Source of the DNA: M3007 sp031425035
Lineage (GTDB): Bacteria; Bacteroidota; Bacteroidia; Chitinophagales; Saprospiraceae
Assembly (NCBI GenBank): GCA_031425035.1
Contig: JANPIN010000052.1
Span: 1 to 64,000, forward strand
DNA length: 64,000 bases
Direction of reading: 5' to 3'
Position 1 is the first letter of the stretch, and every line of letters begins with the position of its first letter. Positions 1-9,262 of this stretch are shown here, one piece after another. Both the position numbers and the translations under genes were made by a program. The notes under the pieces are model-generated. The model worked only from the letters and a program-made list of their open reading frames with translations, made no database searches and was not told where the DNA came from.

Positions 1-1719
1 TATTTTGAAAAATTTTTAAATCAACAACCGGCCGCTGAACCCACGTTGCAGGAAAAAGCCAGGCAGGAACTCGACGACTGCCGGCAGGCACAGACCATTG
101 TGGTTAGCACACCGCAACTGGAAATCAAACACTTAGGTAAAGAAATCAACAGCCCTTATAGTGATTTTGCGCCCAGCGTAGTCGGTGATACCCTGTTCTT
201 TTCCTCTTATCGGTTTGATCAAAAAGGATCACGCGGCAAGTCGAAAAACAAAATCACGCGGGTGCTGATCTCTTCTAAAGGCGGCCGGGCGCGGGAGCCG
301 GGACATGGTTTTCCGATTGCCGACACGGCCCATATTGCCCATACGGCGTTCTCGCCCGATGGCCACTACGTCTTTTTTACGGTTTGTAAAAATGTGAATG
401 CAAACGACATCCGCTGCGAACTTTGGCTGACTGTGCTGGACAGGCGTAATCGCTGGCTGCCCCCCGTACGCCTGCCGGAAACAGTGAATATGCCCGGTTA
501 CACCAGCACCCAACCTTCTATAGGGTATGATGAACATTTTGAAGGCCCGGTGCTGTGGTATGCCAGCGACCGGCCCGGAGGCAAGGGTAAACTCGACCTC
601 TGGTATTTACCCCTGGATACCAATTTTTTCTGTCCCTGTAACCTGCCGCTGCCGGGAAAAAAGGTTATTCACCTGCCGAATTTTAAAGCGCCACAAAATG
701 CCACTGCGCTCAATACCCCGGAAAATGAAGGAACGCCCTTTTTCTTTTCCAAAACCCAGCAGCTGTATTTTAGTTCCGAAGGCTGGCCCGGGCTAGGCGG
801 CTATGACATTTTTAGTACCCAGAAAAAAATCCAGGCCTTCACGGCGCCTAAAAATGCGGGCGCCGGGCTGAACACCAGTTATAACGACCTCTATTTTTAC
901 CTGAAAAAAGACGGGCAGAACGGCTACCTGAGCAGTAACCGTCCGGGTTCTTTCTATCTGGACGAAGCTAATAAAGCGTGTTGTAACGACCTTTTTTCCT
1001 TCCGCCTGCCGGAGCCGGTGCAACCGGAACAACCGCCGGTGGCACAGCGCCCCACAGCCGACAGCCTTCCCGGCCTGGCCGTCAAAACGCCGCCGACCAA
1101 TGTGCCGCCTCCTGCCATTCCATTGGTCGCGCCGCCACCTAAACTACAGGATTTCATAGGGCTGCCACTCTTTTTCGATAATGACGAGCCCGATAAGCGA
1201 ACCCGCCGTACGAGCACACAAAAAACCTATGAAGAGACCGTTAGCGCTTACCTGGAACGCCAGCGGGAGTATGATGAGCGGTTTACGACCGGTTTAAGCG
1301 GACCAAAGCAGGATCAGGCCGAAGCGCTCGTGGATGATTTCTTTGAGAATGAAGTCCGCCGCGGCTATGACCAGCTCGACCTGTTATGCGCCGTGCTGCT
1401 GAGCCACCTGGAGAGCGGGGAAAGTCTGGAAGTACTGATCAAGGGCTTTACCAGTCCCCGGGCCAAAACGGATTATAACCTGAACCTGGGTAAACGCCGG
1501 GTCAGCAGCGTACGCAATCAGTTCGCCGCTTATTCCGACGGTGCGCTGCTGCACTACCTGCAAAAGGGCCAGTTAAAAATTACGGAAACCAGTTTTGGCG
1601 AAACAACGGCCCGCAGCGGTATCAGCGATAACCTGAACGACGAACGCAACTCCGTATACCATCCCGAGGCCGCCCGGGAGCGTCGGGTAGAGATCGTAGA
1701 GATCCGCAGCAGAAATTGA
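1..1719 (+). CDS. PD40-repeat/OmpA-domain outer-membrane protein, 5' truncated
   Basis: The reading frame is open to the first base of the window, so the true start lies upstream; a TTG at 46 is only an internal candidate. The visible 572 residues contain several PD40 (WD40-like) propeller blades at about residues 50-330, recognisable by phrases such as FSPDGHYVFF and LYFSSEGWPGLGGYDIF. A proline-rich linker follows at about 335-395. The C-terminal region (about 470-570, with GFTSPRAKTDYNLNLGKRR) is OmpA-like and would bind peptidoglycan. The TPR + PD40 + OmpA arrangement is common in Bacteroidota, including PorE-type proteins of the T9SS and gliding systems, so an envelope-anchoring role is likely. 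A TPR region could lie upstream but is not visible. The specific system is not determined. Confidence 0.85.
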   Translation, partial: YFEKFLNQQPAAEPTLQEKARQELDDCRQAQTIVVSTPQLEIKHLGKEINSPYSDFAPSVVGDTLFFSSYRFDQKGSRGKSKNKITRVLISSKGGRAREPGHGFPIADTAHIAHTAFSPDGHYVFFTVCKNVNANDIRCELWLTVLDRRNRWLPPVRLPETVNMPGYTSTQPSIGYDEHFEGPVLWYASDRPGGKGKLDLWYLPLDTNFFCPCNLPLPGKKVIHLPNFKAPQNATALNTPENEGTPFFFSKTQQLYFSSEGWPGLGGYDIFSTQKKIQAFTAPKNAGAGLNTSYNDLYFYLKKDGQNGYLSSNRPGSFYLDEANKACCNDLFSFRLPEPVQPEQPPVAQRPTADSLPGLAVKTPPTNVPPPAIPLVAPPPKLQDFIGLPLFFDNDEPDKRTRRTSTQKTYEETVSAYLERQREYDERFTTGLSGPKQDQAEALVDDFFENEVRRGYDQLDLLCAVLLSHLESGESLEVLIKGFTSPRAKTDYNLNLGKRRVSSVRNQFAAYSDGALLHYLQKGQLKITETSFGETTARSGISDNLNDERNSVYHPEAARERRVEIVEIRSRN

Positions 1720-1730
1720 GTGAAAAAAAT

Positions 1731-1763
1731 TTTGACGTTTCATACCCCATTCTTTTAAATTTG
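1731..1763 (+). promoter_or_regulatory. Bacteroidota-type promoter for the acidic protein gene
   Basis: TTTG at 1731-1734 and TAAATTTG at 1756-1763 match the Bacteroidota -33/-7 consensus (TTTG, then TAnnTTTG) with a 21-bp spacer. It starts 12 bp after the upstream stop codon and about 90 bp before the next start, so the next gene probably has its own transcript. Confidence 0.6.
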
Positions 1764-1849
1764 CCGCTATCGAAGCGTAACCCACTGCTGGCAACCTTTT
1801 TTTGGCGACAGCGGTGTACTAGATTGATCAACCCAAATTGTGCCCAGCC

Positions 1850-2257
1850 TTGTCTAAGAAGCGAATTGTCAAAGATTATGATGCCCTTGCGGAGGATATT
1901 GTCCGCCTGGTGAAAATGAAATACCCGGGTGGGTATGCTGATCATCTGGTTACGTACTCTGATAAGGAGGGTAAAAAAGTAAGCGCATTACCTTTTGAAG
2001 CCGATGATGCCTACTACCTTATTCGCATGACCATACTGGAGGCTAAACGCCTCGTCAAAGAAGACGTGGACTATGACGATGACGGTCAACTCCGCGAAAA
2101 TTTTTCCGATGTGGAAGTGGATGACGAATTCGACGGGAATGGCGAAGATGATGACGACGAAATGAGCGACGGTGTTTCGGATGAGGATGATCACATCATC
2201 GTCACGCGCCGCCGCGATGAAGACGGCGAGGATATTCCCGATGATACGGAATACTAA
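1850..2257 (+). CDS. conserved hypothetical protein with acidic C-terminal tail
   Basis: No ATG fits the N-terminus. TTG at 1850 gives a protein of 135 residues beginning MSKKRIVKDYD, which I recall as the usual opening of a Bacteroidota-wide family; TTG at 1838 adds four residues. The first 80 residues form a compact conserved unit (KYPGGYADHLVTYSDKEGKK, SALPFEADDAYYLIRM). The last 55 are dominated by Asp and Glu. No catalytic motif, signal peptide or membrane segment is seen. An acidic tail on a small domain recalls the RNA-polymerase delta subunit in composition only; homology is not claimed. It is monocistronic, with its own promoter upstream and a strong terminator downstream. Confidence 0.8.
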   Translation: MSKKRIVKDYDALAEDIVRLVKMKYPGGYADHLVTYSDKEGKKVSALPFEADDAYYLIRMTILEAKRLVKEDVDYDDDGQLRENFSDVEVDDEFDGNGEDDDDEMSDGVSDEDDHIIVTRRRDEDGEDIPDDTEY

Positions 2258-2321
2258 ACCGACTATTGCAGCGCGGAAGTGTTTATTTCATGTTGCTGCT
2301 ATACTCCCCTGATTAGCAGAA

Positions 2322-2357
2322 AGAACCCGGTGCTGTTTGCGCCGGGTTCTTTTTTTT
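2322..2357 (+). terminator. rho-independent terminator
   Basis: AGAACCCGG at 2322-2330 pairs perfectly with CCGGGTTCT at 2342-2350, with an 11-nt loop. It is followed by an unbroken T run (2350-2357), and lies 65 bp after the stop of the acidic-protein gene. Confidence 0.9.
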
Positions 2358-2475
2358 CCCGGAATGAACTTGTGTTTCTAATTTTTTTCATCTTTGCTAC
2401 TGCCAATCAGGAATTAAATTTCCTGTAAAATTTTAATATCAAACTTATCTTCTACACAATTAAACATACACCAAA

Positions 2476-3879
2476 ATGAGTGTGGCTACGACCAATGTAG
2501 GCAGTAATTCCAATTTCAAAAAACCGATGCTGAAAACGCGTCAGATCTGGAATATGAGCGTCGGTTTTTTAGGGATCCAGGCAGGGTTTGCTTTACAGAA
2601 TAGTAATGCCAGCGGCATTTTGCAGCGTTTTGGCGCTGATGTGGATGAGTTGCCCAATTTCTGGCTGGTGGCTCCGGTCATTGGGATGATTGTTCAACCT
2701 ATTATCGGGTACTATTCCGACCGTACCTGGGGCCGTTTCGGGCGCCGAAAACCCTTTTTCCTGGCCGGCGCACTGGCAGCATGTATAGGTATGATCCTGA
2801 TGCCCAATGCGGGATTACTGGCCGTAGCCATTCCGGCCGTGCTGATGGGGGCCGGCATGCTCATGATCATGGATGCTTCCTTCAACGTGGCCATGGAGCC
2901 TTTTCGGGCCCTGGTGGCTGATAAATTACCCGCCGAGCAACGGACCCAGGGTTTTTCGGTGCAAACTGCCCTGATCGGTATTGGCGCGGTAATCGGTTCC
3001 TGGTTACCCTGGTTTTTAGCCAAACAAGTGGGCATATCCGATACGGCTGCCCCGGGCCTGGTACCGGAAAACGTCAAAATCGCTTTCTACGTTGGGGCGG
3101 CCCTCTTTTTCGTCGCTATTCTGTGGACCGTTTTAACCACCAAAGAATATCCGCCGGAACACCATTCCCGTTTTATGGGCGAGGCCGTACTGCCGGTTGA
3201 AAAAGATGGATTGGGGTTGATTTTCAAAGACTTAGCCAGCATGCCGAAAACCATGCGCCAACTGGGAGCGGTGCAGTTTTTCTCCTGGTTCGGGCTGTTT
3301 TCGATGTGGGTATTTACCACCCCGGCCATTGCCAACCATGTGTATGGATGCGCCATCGACGATACGTCTTCGCAGCAATACAGCGATGCCCAGAACTGGA
3401 CGGGCGTTATTTTCGGGGTATATAATGCCGTATCGATGGTGTTTGCGCTTTTACTGCCCAGTATTGCCAACCGTTTGGGCCGCAAGCGTACCCACGCGAT
3501 TGCGCTGGTATGCGGCGGACTGGGTTTAATTTCCATTTATTTTGCCACTTCACCCACGTTTCTGATCTTTTCCATGGTGGGGATCGGCATTGCCTGGGCC
3601 AGTATTCTGGCCATGCCTTATGCCATGCTGGCCGGCGCCTTACCAGCCAATAAAATGGGGGTTTACATGGGCATATTCAACTTTTTCATTACTATTCCAC
3701 AGATTGTGAGCGGGGTTGTCAACCGCCCAATCGTGAAATATTTATTTGGTAATCATGCAATTTACGCAATCGTGATGGCGGGAGTGTTTTTCTTACTAGC
3801 TGCGGCATCCGTACGTTTTGTGGAGGATAAGGACGATGTGGCCCTGGAAAATGTAGCTAACCTGAACGCGCCTTTGTAG
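2476..3879 (+). CDS. MFS sugar transporter, SLC45/sucrose-maltose symporter-like
   Basis: A 467-residue inner-membrane protein with about 12 predicted hydrophobic helices. The loop after helix 2 carries the major-facilitator signature in the form GYYSDRTWGRFGRRKPF, typical of the SLC45/SUC (sucrose, maltose) and GPH-like branch. A second RLGRKRTH signature follows the middle of the protein, as expected for a duplicated 6+6 MFS fold. The ATG at 2476 is followed by a short polar N-terminus and the first helix. A GH13 amylase/maltodextrinase lies 0.5 kb downstream on the same strand, which supports import of maltose or maltodextrin products, probably with protons. Substrate is inferred from context and family resemblance. 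Confidence 0.85.
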   Translation: MSVATTNVGSNSNFKKPMLKTRQIWNMSVGFLGIQAGFALQNSNASGILQRFGADVDELPNFWLVAPVIGMIVQPIIGYYSDRTWGRFGRRKPFFLAGALAACIGMILMPNAGLLAVAIPAVLMGAGMLMIMDASFNVAMEPFRALVADKLPAEQRTQGFSVQTALIGIGAVIGSWLPWFLAKQVGISDTAAPGLVPENVKIAFYVGAALFFVAILWTVLTTKEYPPEHHSRFMGEAVLPVEKDGLGLIFKDLASMPKTMRQLGAVQFFSWFGLFSMWVFTTPAIANHVYGCAIDDTSSQQYSDAQNWTGVIFGVYNAVSMVFALLLPSIANRLGRKRTHAIALVCGGLGLISIYFATSPTFLIFSMVGIGIAWASILAMPYAMLAGALPANKMGVYMGIFNFFITIPQIVSGVVNRPIVKYLFGNHAIYAIVMAGVFFLLAAASVRFVEDKDDVALENVANLNAPL

Positions 3880-4004
3880 GGTGGGCTGGCATACTTTTTT
3901 GGTGCAATGGCAGCAGGGTTTGTCACCTGGCGACAAAATCGTTACCGGAACAAATTCCACAACTCTGGGAATTCACCTAATTTCTTCATCTTAACTTTAT
4001 TAAA

Positions 4005-4259
4005 ATGGATACCAACTCCCTCATTTTCACACTCATCATTGGAGCCGTTTGCGGCTGGCTGGCTGGTGTTATTCGTCAAGGCTATGGTTTTGGCCTAGCT
4101 GGTAACATCGTCATCGGTATTCTTGGCGCTTTCGTCGGCGGCTGGTTGTTCCGGGTTCTGGGCGTCGGCATCGGCGGCGGTCTAGGTGGTACAATCATCA
4201 CGGCAGTTATCGGAGCCCTTTTACTCCTTTTCCTGATCGGATTAATCCGCAGAGCCTAG
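4005..4259 (+). CDS. GlsB/YeaQ/YmgE family membrane protein
   Basis: An 84-residue, very hydrophobic, glycine-rich protein with three predicted membrane helices. The pattern TLIIGAVCGWLAGVIRQGYG, then GNIVIGILGAFVGGWLF, is diagnostic of the transglycosylase-associated/YeaQ family (PF04226). Members are small inner-membrane proteins often linked to general stress; their biochemical role is unknown. It is followed by its own terminator, so it is probably transcribed apart from the amylase. Confidence 0.9.
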   Translation: MDTNSLIFTLIIGAVCGWLAGVIRQGYGFGLAGNIVIGILGAFVGGWLFRVLGVGIGGGLGGTIITAVIGALLLLFLIGLIRRA

Positions 4260-4285
4260 GATCATCGACTGAAATAAATTATTTG

Positions 4286-4325
4286 AAACTTTCCGCGGGC
4301 TTTTGCCTTCGGAAAGTTTTTTTTT
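4286..4325 (+). terminator. rho-independent terminator
   Basis: AAACTTTCCG (4286-4295) pairs with CGGAAAGTTT (4310-4319), leading into a run of nine T. It closes the YeaQ-family gene and sits immediately upstream of the amylase gene. Confidence 0.9.
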
Positions 4326-4368
4326 GCCGCAATTTGATGCAGGATTTATACCTTTCTCCAGCACCATT

Positions 4369-6270
4369 ATGAAACAGTTATTGTATATTTTATGCTTTTT
4401 CAGCACCCTGTTGGCCTGCCAGAATTATATTGGCAATCCCCATAAAACAGTTCTGACTGCCCGTAAGGTACCGGCCTTGCCAATCAACGACCTGCGCGTA
4501 GAACCGGCGAACTGGTGGGTTGGTATGCAGCATAAAGAAGTCGAAATACTCCTGCAACGCCCCGACCTGGCCGCTTATACCGTGAAATTGGGCCAAACCG
4601 ACGGCGTTAAACTGTCCAAAGTCGAGAAAGGCTCCAGCCCTAACTATCTCTTCGTTACCCTCAGCTGGACGGCCAAAACGCCACCGCAACGCGTACCGCT
4701 GATTTTTACCAAAGGCAGCAGCACTTTTACCTATGAATATGCACTGCGTCCGCGTACCACGGAGGTGAAAGCACAGGGCGTAAATACCCAGGACGTGCTG
4801 TACCTCATTTTTCCCGATCGTTTTGCGAACGGCGATCCTTCCAACGATAATGTGCCGGGCATGCTGCAGGGACTGCAGCGCGACTCCCTGGTAGGGCGAC
4901 ATGGCGGCGATTTGCGCGGCATAACCAACCACCTCGATTATATTCAGGATCTGGGCGTTTCAGCCATCTGGCTGAATCCGGAACTGGAAAACGACCAGGC
5001 CGATGCCTCCTATCATGGCTATGCGGTGACTGATCACTACCGCGTCGATCGGCGTTTCGGTACGAACGAGCAGTTACGCACCCTGATCGGGGATTGCCAT
5101 AAGCGCGGCCTTAAAGTCATCCGCGACGTGGTTTTGAACCATATAGGCGATAATCACTACTGGATGCGTGATTTGCCCACCCAGGACTGGGTAAATCAAT
5201 GGCCCGTCTTTACCCGCACGACCTACCGGGCCCCCACGCTGATGGACCCTTATGCTTCCGAAGCGGACCGGCGCCTGTTTACCGATGGCTGGTTCGATAA
5301 ACGGATGCCCGACCTCAATCAGCGGAATCCGCATGTGGCCAACTATCTGATCCAGCAGGCCATCTGGTGGATTGAATATGCCGGCTTCGATGATCTGCGC
5401 ATAGATACCTACACGTATTCCGATCAGGCGTTTTGTAGCCGCTGGTGCCGGGAGTTGCGGACAGAATACCCCAAATTGGGTATGTTCGGCGAAATTTGGG
5501 AGCAGACAGTCCCCATTCAGGGGTATTTTGCGGACGATCAGCCAATGATTCGGGGAAATTTTGACTCAGATTTACCCGGGGTCATTGATTTTCAACTTTG
5601 TTTTGCCATGCAGGAAGCGCTCAGCCGAGAGCAGGGCTGGACGGAAGGCGTGGCTAAAATCTACTATACGCTGGCGCAGGATTATTTTTACAAAGATCCC
5701 TATAAGAATGTGATCATGCTTGATAATCATGATTTCACCCGTTTTTACACCACGGTGGGTGAAAATTTTGACAAATACAAAAGCGGCATGGCCATGCTCC
5801 TGACTATGCGGGGGATTCCACAGATCTACTACGCCACGGAAATACTGGGGACGGGGAATGCGAATCCATCCCACGGCAATATTCGCAATGATTTCCCCGG
5901 CGGCTGGGCGGGCGATCCGGTCAATAAATTCACTGAGCAAGGCCGGACGGCGCAGGAAAATGAGGCGTATAATTATGCCCGCGCCCTCATTCGTTACCAC
6001 AGGGCCACGCCTGCGCTGCAAAACGGCCGTTTAATGCAGTTTGTACCGGAGGACGGCGTGTACACTTACTTTCGGTATGATGAAGCAAAAACCGTCATGG
6101 TGGTCATCAATACCGCTAATGAAGCCCGAAAGGTGGATACCGCGCGTTTTGCCGAACGCATGCAGGGATTCACCGCTGCACGGGAGGTGGTGACGGGCAC
6201 AAAAATTGACGATCTGCAAACGTTGAATGTGGGCAAAAACGCAGCAGTGGTCTTAGAACTGGAAAAATAA
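4369..6270 (+). CDS. GH13 alpha-amylase/cyclomaltodextrinase, lipoprotein
   Basis: ATG at 4369 is chosen over an earlier in-frame codon because it opens a lipoprotein signal, MKQLLYILCFFSTLLACQN, with lipobox LLAC and Cys17. The mature protein has an N-terminal beta-sandwich (about 30-130, Cyc-maltodext_N-like), then the TIM-barrel. GH13 conserved regions are all present: I, DVVLNH at about 254; II, DDLRIDTY with the nucleophile Asp near 346; III, GEIWEQ with the acid/base Glu near 375; IV, LDNHD near 451-455. A C-terminal beta domain follows (633 residues in all). This is the layout of Bacteroidota cyclomaltodextrinase/neopullulanase (SusA-like) enzymes, which cut alpha-1,4-glucans or cyclodextrins. 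No acidic surface-export signal follows the Cys, so a periplasm-facing position is likely. A MFS sugar carrier is upstream; no SusC/SusD genes are in the window. Confidence 0.9.
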   Translation: MKQLLYILCFFSTLLACQNYIGNPHKTVLTARKVPALPINDLRVEPANWWVGMQHKEVEILLQRPDLAAYTVKLGQTDGVKLSKVEKGSSPNYLFVTLSWTAKTPPQRVPLIFTKGSSTFTYEYALRPRTTEVKAQGVNTQDVLYLIFPDRFANGDPSNDNVPGMLQGLQRDSLVGRHGGDLRGITNHLDYIQDLGVSAIWLNPELENDQADASYHGYAVTDHYRVDRRFGTNEQLRTLIGDCHKRGLKVIRDVVLNHIGDNHYWMRDLPTQDWVNQWPVFTRTTYRAPTLMDPYASEADRRLFTDGWFDKRMPDLNQRNPHVANYLIQQAIWWIEYAGFDDLRIDTYTYSDQAFCSRWCRELRTEYPKLGMFGEIWEQTVPIQGYFADDQPMIRGNFDSDLPGVIDFQLCFAMQEALSREQGWTEGVAKIYYTLAQDYFYKDPYKNVIMLDNHDFTRFYTTVGENFDKYKSGMAMLLTMRGIPQIYYATEILGTGNANPSHGNIRNDFPGGWAGDPVNKFTEQGRTAQENEAYNYARALIRYHRATPALQNGRLMQFVPEDGVYTYFRYDEAKTVMVVINTANEARKVDTARFAERMQGFTAAREVVTGTKIDDLQTLNVGKNAAVVLELEK

Positions 6271-6288
6271 GGACTGCGTGACATGCTC

Positions 6289-6296
6289 TATCTTTG
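6289..6296 (+). promoter_or_regulatory. candidate -7 element upstream of ggt
   Basis: TATCTTTG matches the Bacteroidota -7 consensus TAnnTTTG exactly, 24 bp before the ggt start. No clear TTTG lies at the -33 position, so this is a partial match. Confidence 0.45.
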
Positions 6297-6320
6297 GCGC
6301 CGTTTAAATAAAAAAGATCC

Positions 6321-8060
6321 ATGGTCTCACCTTTTTCCTTTCCCCCGCACCGGCTCGCATCGTCCCTCCGTTTATTTTCTTTGATCGTACTGACGGCGTT
6401 GGCTGTCAGCAGCCAGGCCCAGAAAATAGTTCCTTTTCCCTACGAAATTAAAAAGGAGGTCACCGGCGATAGCGGTATGGTGGTCACGGCGCATCCTTTG
6501 GCGACCCGGGTGGGTGTAGAAATTTTGCTTAAAGGCGGTAATGCCATCGATGCCGCCGTAGCCGTGCAATTTGCCCTGGCCGTGGTGTATCCGCAGGCGG
6601 GCAATATCGGCGGAGGCGGCTTTTTGCTGTATCGGAATGAAAATAACCGGGTACTGGCCCTCGATTTCCGGGAAAAAGCGCCAGCAGCGGCTACGGAAAC
6701 AATGTTCCTCGATTCTACCGGGCGGGTTATTCCCAACAAAAGCCGGCTGGGCGTATTCGCCTGCGGTGTTCCGGGCAGCGTGGACGGCATGTGGGAAGCC
6801 CACCATAAGTACGGTCGTTTACCCTGGGATGTACTGCTTGCACCGGCGGTCGAACTGGCGGAACATGGCTTTCAGATTACCGAGCAGGAGGCGCAAAACC
6901 TGAACCGGGAGCGCCTGACTTTCGTGCGTCAAAGTTCCCTGACGCCGGTTTTTGTAAAAATGCAAAATTGGGTGGCCGGCGACTGGCTGATCCAGAAAGA
7001 CCTTGGACTGACCCTGCGTCGCATTGCCGGCGATGGCCGCGATGGTTTTTATACCGGCCCGACTGCCCATCTCCTAGTGAAGGAAGTGCAGCAAATGAAC
7101 GGCCTGATTACGGAGAAAGACCTGGCTGATTATCACAGCGTTTGGCGTACGCCGCTGGAATTTGATTACCACGATCTGCACGTTATTACGATGCCGCCGC
7201 CGAGTAGCGGGGGTATTATTTTGCGGCAGTTGCTGTCGATGGTGGCGGCTCATCCCTTGCCGGCCGATGGTTTTCATACGGCCAAGTCGGTGCATCTGAT
7301 GGTTGAAGCCGAGCGCCGCGCTTTTGCCGATCGCGCCGAGTACATGGGCGACCCCGACTTCTGGAAAGTCCCGCTCAAAACCCTGATCGACACGGCCTAT
7401 ATCCGCAGCCGCATGGCCGATTTCAACCCCGATGTGGCCGGCGTCAGTAAGAAAGTCAAGGCCGGGGTCATCAAGGAAAGTACGGAAACCACCCATTTTT
7501 CCATCGTGGATGCCGAAGGAGCGGCTGTTTCGGTGACGACGACCTTGAACGATAGTTATGGCAGCCGCACGGTGGTGGCCGGCGCCGGTTTCATTTTGAA
7601 CAATGAAATGGACGATTTCAGCGCGAAACCCGGCTCGCCGAACCTGTACGGCGCCATCGGCGGAAAGGCCAACGCCATCGTAGGGAATAAGCGCCCGCTC
7701 AGCAGCATGACGCCCACCATTGTGACGCGAAAAGGCAAGAACTGGCTGGTCGTCGGTACACCCGGCGGTACGACCATTCCCACCACTGTTTTTCAAATTC
7801 TGGTCAACGTGGCCGATTTCAATATGAGCCTGACCGATGCCGTGCGCGCCCCGCGCTTCCACCACCAATGGCTGCCGGATAAAATTGATTTCGAAGAAAA
7901 CGGACTGCCTGAAACGGTGATCTCCGAACTCGAAACCATGCACCATACCCTGGAAGCACGCGGCCCGATCGGCCGGGTAGAAGCGATCATGCGCCTGCCA
8001 GATGGACGCTGGCAAGGCGTCGCCGACGAACGCGGCGACGATGCCGCCGGCGGGTTTTGA
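6321..8060 (+). CDS. ggt: gamma-glutamyltransferase
   Basis: A 579-residue exported enzyme that cleaves or transfers the gamma-glutamyl group of glutathione and related peptides in the periplasm. The N-terminus (MVSPFSFPPHRLASS, then a hydrophobic stretch ending SSQAQ) is a signal peptide. The large-subunit region has GNAIDAAVAVQFALAVVYP and the glycine-rich GNIGGGGFLLYR. The small subunit should begin at the nucleophile Thr390 in TTHFSIVD, equivalent to Thr391 of the E. coli enzyme, followed by NDSYGSR and GTPGGTTIP, which form the active site. Length is normal for the family, so it should self-cleave. It is flanked by short intergenic repeats downstream and appears to be monocistronic. Confidence 0.95.
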   Translation: MVSPFSFPPHRLASSLRLFSLIVLTALAVSSQAQKIVPFPYEIKKEVTGDSGMVVTAHPLATRVGVEILLKGGNAIDAAVAVQFALAVVYPQAGNIGGGGFLLYRNENNRVLALDFREKAPAAATETMFLDSTGRVIPNKSRLGVFACGVPGSVDGMWEAHHKYGRLPWDVLLAPAVELAEHGFQITEQEAQNLNRERLTFVRQSSLTPVFVKMQNWVAGDWLIQKDLGLTLRRIAGDGRDGFYTGPTAHLLVKEVQQMNGLITEKDLADYHSVWRTPLEFDYHDLHVITMPPPSSGGIILRQLLSMVAAHPLPADGFHTAKSVHLMVEAERRAFADRAEYMGDPDFWKVPLKTLIDTAYIRSRMADFNPDVAGVSKKVKAGVIKESTETTHFSIVDAEGAAVSVTTTLNDSYGSRTVVAGAGFILNNEMDDFSAKPGSPNLYGAIGGKANAIVGNKRPLSSMTPTIVTRKGKNWLVVGTPGGTTIPTTVFQILVNVADFNMSLTDAVRAPRFHHQWLPDKIDFEENGLPETVISELETMHHTLEARGPIGRVEAIMRLPDGRWQGVADERGDDAAGGF

Positions 8061-8200
8061 GTGCGGAATAGGGAATGCCGAATGCGGAATCTTTTGAATG
8101 CGGAATAGGGATTACGGAGTGCGGAATTTGGGCTGCGAGCTGCGGAATGCGGAATAGGGAATGTGGAGTGCGGAATTTGGGCTGCGGGCTTGGCTTGGCG
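8061..8200. repeat. degenerate GCGGAATAGGGAAT repeat tract after ggt
   Basis: It begins directly after the ggt stop. It is built from variants of TGCGGAATAGGGAATG and GGAGTGCGGAA. Two longer copies, starting at 8096 and 8145, share a 49-bp period and end in the same ATTTGGGCTGCG string. The same sequence type follows the macroglobulin gene at 28582. It has no coding content. Confidence 0.8.
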
Positions 8201-8299
8201 ATTGGTATTAATGCTTTATAATTCCAGCTTATTTACTTGGCACAAAGTGGTTGAACAAACCCTTTTCCAACAAACTATCCAAATCAACAAAACCTTACT

Positions 8300-9073
8300 T
8301 TGCAAAAAATCGTCCTTATTGGTGCTGGTCGGGTAGGGGGGCATTTGGGTAAACGCCTGAAGGCCAGGGGCTTTGATGTGGTGCAGGTGTTGAACCGGCA
8401 TGCGGCTGCGGCGCAGGCGCTGGGGGAGGAACTACAGGTCGCCTGGTCGGATCACTGGTCGGATATATATCCAGATGCTGATTGGGTCGTGCTGGCCGTC
8501 CGCGATGATGCCATTAGCGAAGTAGCTGCGGCCATTGCGCCTTTTGTGCCGCAGGCCCTGGTGACCCATACTTCCGGCGCTACTTCCGGCACCGTGCTGG
8601 CGCCTTTTTTCCAGCGGTACGGCGTTTTTTACCCCTTGCAGTCTTTTTCAGCAGAACGGGTACCTGCCTGGTCAAGCCTGCCATTTTGCGTGGATGCGGC
8701 TCAGCCGGCGGACCTTGTTTTTCTTAAAAAAACGGCTCGTGAAATTGGCGGACCGGTCTGGGAGGTGAATGATGAACAGCGGGCGGCGCTGCACGTAGCG
8801 GCCGTTTTTGCCAATAATTTTGCCAACCACTGCTTTGCCGTCGCTGAAGCTTTACTGGCTGAAAAGGGGCTGCCTTTTGCCTTATTGCAGCCATTACTGA
8901 CCGAAACCATGAACAAAGCCCTGAGCGCTTCGCCGGCTACGGTGCAGACCGGTCCGGCCCAGCGTGGCGATGAGGCCACCATGCAGCGGCAACTGGATGC
9001 ACTGACCGAACATCCCGCTTGGCATACTATTTATGAGGCTATGTCAGAAAGTATCCGGCTGGGTCTACCGTAA
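8300..9073 (+). CDS. Rossmann-fold/DUF2520 domain protein
   Basis: A 257-residue cytosolic protein. The N-terminal dinucleotide-binding fold opens with KIVLIGAGRVGGHLGKRL (GxGxxG) and continues with DWVVLAVRDDAI. The C-terminal helical half, with FYPLQSFS and HVAAVFANNFANH, is the DUF2520 domain. The domain pair resembles ProC/F420-dependent NADP reductases and 6-phosphogluconate-dehydrogenase-like enzymes, so an NAD(P)-dependent role is likely; no substrate is known to me. The start is TTG because the first beta strand begins at once and no ATG is available. That TTG sits inside TTACTTTGC, which resembles a -7 promoter element, so the boundary of the transcript here is uncertain. Confidence 0.85.
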   Translation: MQKIVLIGAGRVGGHLGKRLKARGFDVVQVLNRHAAAAQALGEELQVAWSDHWSDIYPDADWVVLAVRDDAISEVAAAIAPFVPQALVTHTSGATSGTVLAPFFQRYGVFYPLQSFSAERVPAWSSLPFCVDAAQPADLVFLKKTAREIGGPVWEVNDEQRAALHVAAVFANNFANHCFAVAEALLAEKGLPFALLQPLLTETMNKALSASPATVQTGPAQRGDEATMQRQLDALTEHPAWHTIYEAMSESIRLGLP

Positions 9074-9113
9074 TAATGTCTGTTGGTATTAACAATATGT
9101 CCACCCGGGTTCA

Positions 9114-9121
9114 TAATTTTG
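9114..9121 (+). promoter_or_regulatory. candidate -7 element upstream of fabH
   Basis: TAATTTTG matches TAnnTTTG exactly. It lies 142 bp before the fabH start in a 189-bp gap that otherwise shows no structure. No TTTG at the right spacing was found upstream, so confidence is modest. Confidence 0.3.
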
Positions 9122-9262
9122 GCGCACAGGTCCCAGTTTCGGTATTTCCCGGTCCGGTGCATTTGCAGAAAGCAATTTCAAGCGTTCTAATACAGTATTT
9201 GTTGGAGCGCTACCTTTTTCATCCTTGTTGCCGGCTTCACTGCAACCATAACTGTTTGATGT

